Below are positions 63,722 to 64,000 of a DNA stretch of 64,000 bases, in pieces. Below the pieces are notes generated by a model. That model worked only from the letters and a program-made list of their open reading frames with translations, was not told the DNA's origin and did no database searches. Origin of the DNA: a virus; the IMG/VR virus record IMGVR_UViG_3300032236_000862, positions 1-64,000 of that record. One strand, given 5' to 3'. Each line of letters starts with the position of its first letter. The first letter of the stretch is position 1. The translations under genes were made by a program, and so were the position numbers.

Positions 63722-64000
63722 CTATTCGTATAGTCCGGCTTTTTTACGGTTTTGTTCAACTACAAAGGTCTTAGCAGGGCAGAAATCACACAAGTACACC
63801 GTTGTACTTGCAGATTTCGCTGCACTCTCAAGACCAAGATCTTTGCGAAGCTCGTCTGTACCCTTAGGAACTAGACGCTTGTTCTTATTCTTCCAGTCAT
63901 AACATCCCTCTACTGGACGCAAGTGAAGGTTAAAGCACTTCATGGCATCTTCATAGAAGGTTGCCTTAGTAGTATAGTAGTCAGGATCAATATCTGCAAG
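63722..64000 (-). CDS. Small zinc-type protein, cut by the right edge
   Basis: The frame is open from the right edge; an internal ATG at 63943 would give 73 residues. The upstream part (ADIDPDYYTTKATFYEDA) reads on in frame to the edge, so the true start is likely outside. VYLCDFCPAKTFVVEQNRKKAGLYE carries a CxxC, and further Cys (CFNLH, GCYDWK) could complete a zinc site. Unknown function; I recall similar proteins in actinophages. Confidence 0.7.
   Translation of the reverse strand, partial: LADIDPDYYTTKATFYEDAMKCFNLHLRPVEGCYDWKNKNKRLVPKGTDELRKDLGLESAAKSASTTVYLCDFCPAKTFVVEQNRKKAGLYE

Noticed and set aside
60310-64000. A full 7-deazaguanine DNA modification cluster
   Set aside because: Only a weak TGT/DpdA-like protein is visible; no QueC, QueD, QueE or FolE homologue is in this window.
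1-64000. Integrase, repressor or attachment site
   Set aside because: No tyrosine or serine recombinase pattern and no tRNA-overlapping repeat were seen; the tRNA-Arg is complete and shows no att-like duplication.

Overview
The window is a piece of a contractile-tailed (myovirus-type) bacteriophage genome, cut at both ends: a tape-measure-like gene runs off the left edge and a small zinc-ribbon gene off the right. An actinobacterial host is the best inference. The phage carries a WhiB-type iron-sulfur regulator and a DUF7455-like zinc ribbon, families I know from Actinobacteria and their phages, and the moderate GC content fits a low-GC aquatic actinobacterium better than a high-GC soil one. 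I see no integrase, repressor, DNA polymerase, helicase or primase in the window, so replication genes should lie outside it and the lifestyle cannot be decided here.

Region 1 (about 1-44.9 kb, almost all minus strand, read right to left) is the late/structural block. It runs from an Hsp20 chaperone, small zinc proteins and a proteasome-like Ntn hydrolase, through a decoration-like protein, two large disordered proteins and a nest of tiny basic proteins, to the large terminase, portal, scaffold and N4-gp56-type major capsid protein. A connector and a long series of tail fibre/baseplate genes follow. A glycan-type cassette (GT61-like protein, HAD-nucleotidyltransferase fusion, glycerophosphodiesterase-like protein, and a separate GlcNAc-type glycosyltransferase) is embedded among the fibre genes. 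The block ends with neck proteins, sheath, tube, tail-assembly chaperones and tape measure. Strong intrinsic terminators at 5.85, 26.9 and 41.0 kb divide it into transcription units. One plus-strand island at 34.4-35.1 kb holds a secreted lytic-transglycosylase-like hydrolase with its own promoter.

Region 2 (about 44.9-58.1 kb, plus strand) is a dense, probably early/middle operon of small genes: WhiB, many short zinc ribbons, a tRNA-Arg(CCU), an AAA+ MoxR/CobS-like ATPase next to a VWA protein with an HExxH motif, a T4 endonuclease V-like repair enzyme and a HicA-like protein. Its left part holds several long RNA-type hairpins in gene-free spacers. An 11-13 bp motif, YCAACACAAACAM, recurs about once per kilobase (11 copies in 10.6 kb, plus one at 27.2 kb). 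Every copy lies on the sense strand of the local transcript, in coding (two reading frames) and non-coding sequence alike; one sits between the -35 and -10 of the clearest promoter. This is the most unusual signal in the window.

Region 3 (58.1-64 kb, minus strand) converges on region 2 at a bidirectional terminator. It encodes a B12-dependent (class II) ribonucleotide reductase, a TIM-barrel-like protein with faint resemblance to tRNA-guanine transglycosylases plus a four-Cys cluster, a degenerate HAD-like protein, a nucleotidyltransferase-like protein and small zinc-binding proteins. Together these suggest nucleotide supply and nucleic-acid modification or repair, with the B12-dependent enzyme and the CobS/CobT-like pair being an intriguing combination.
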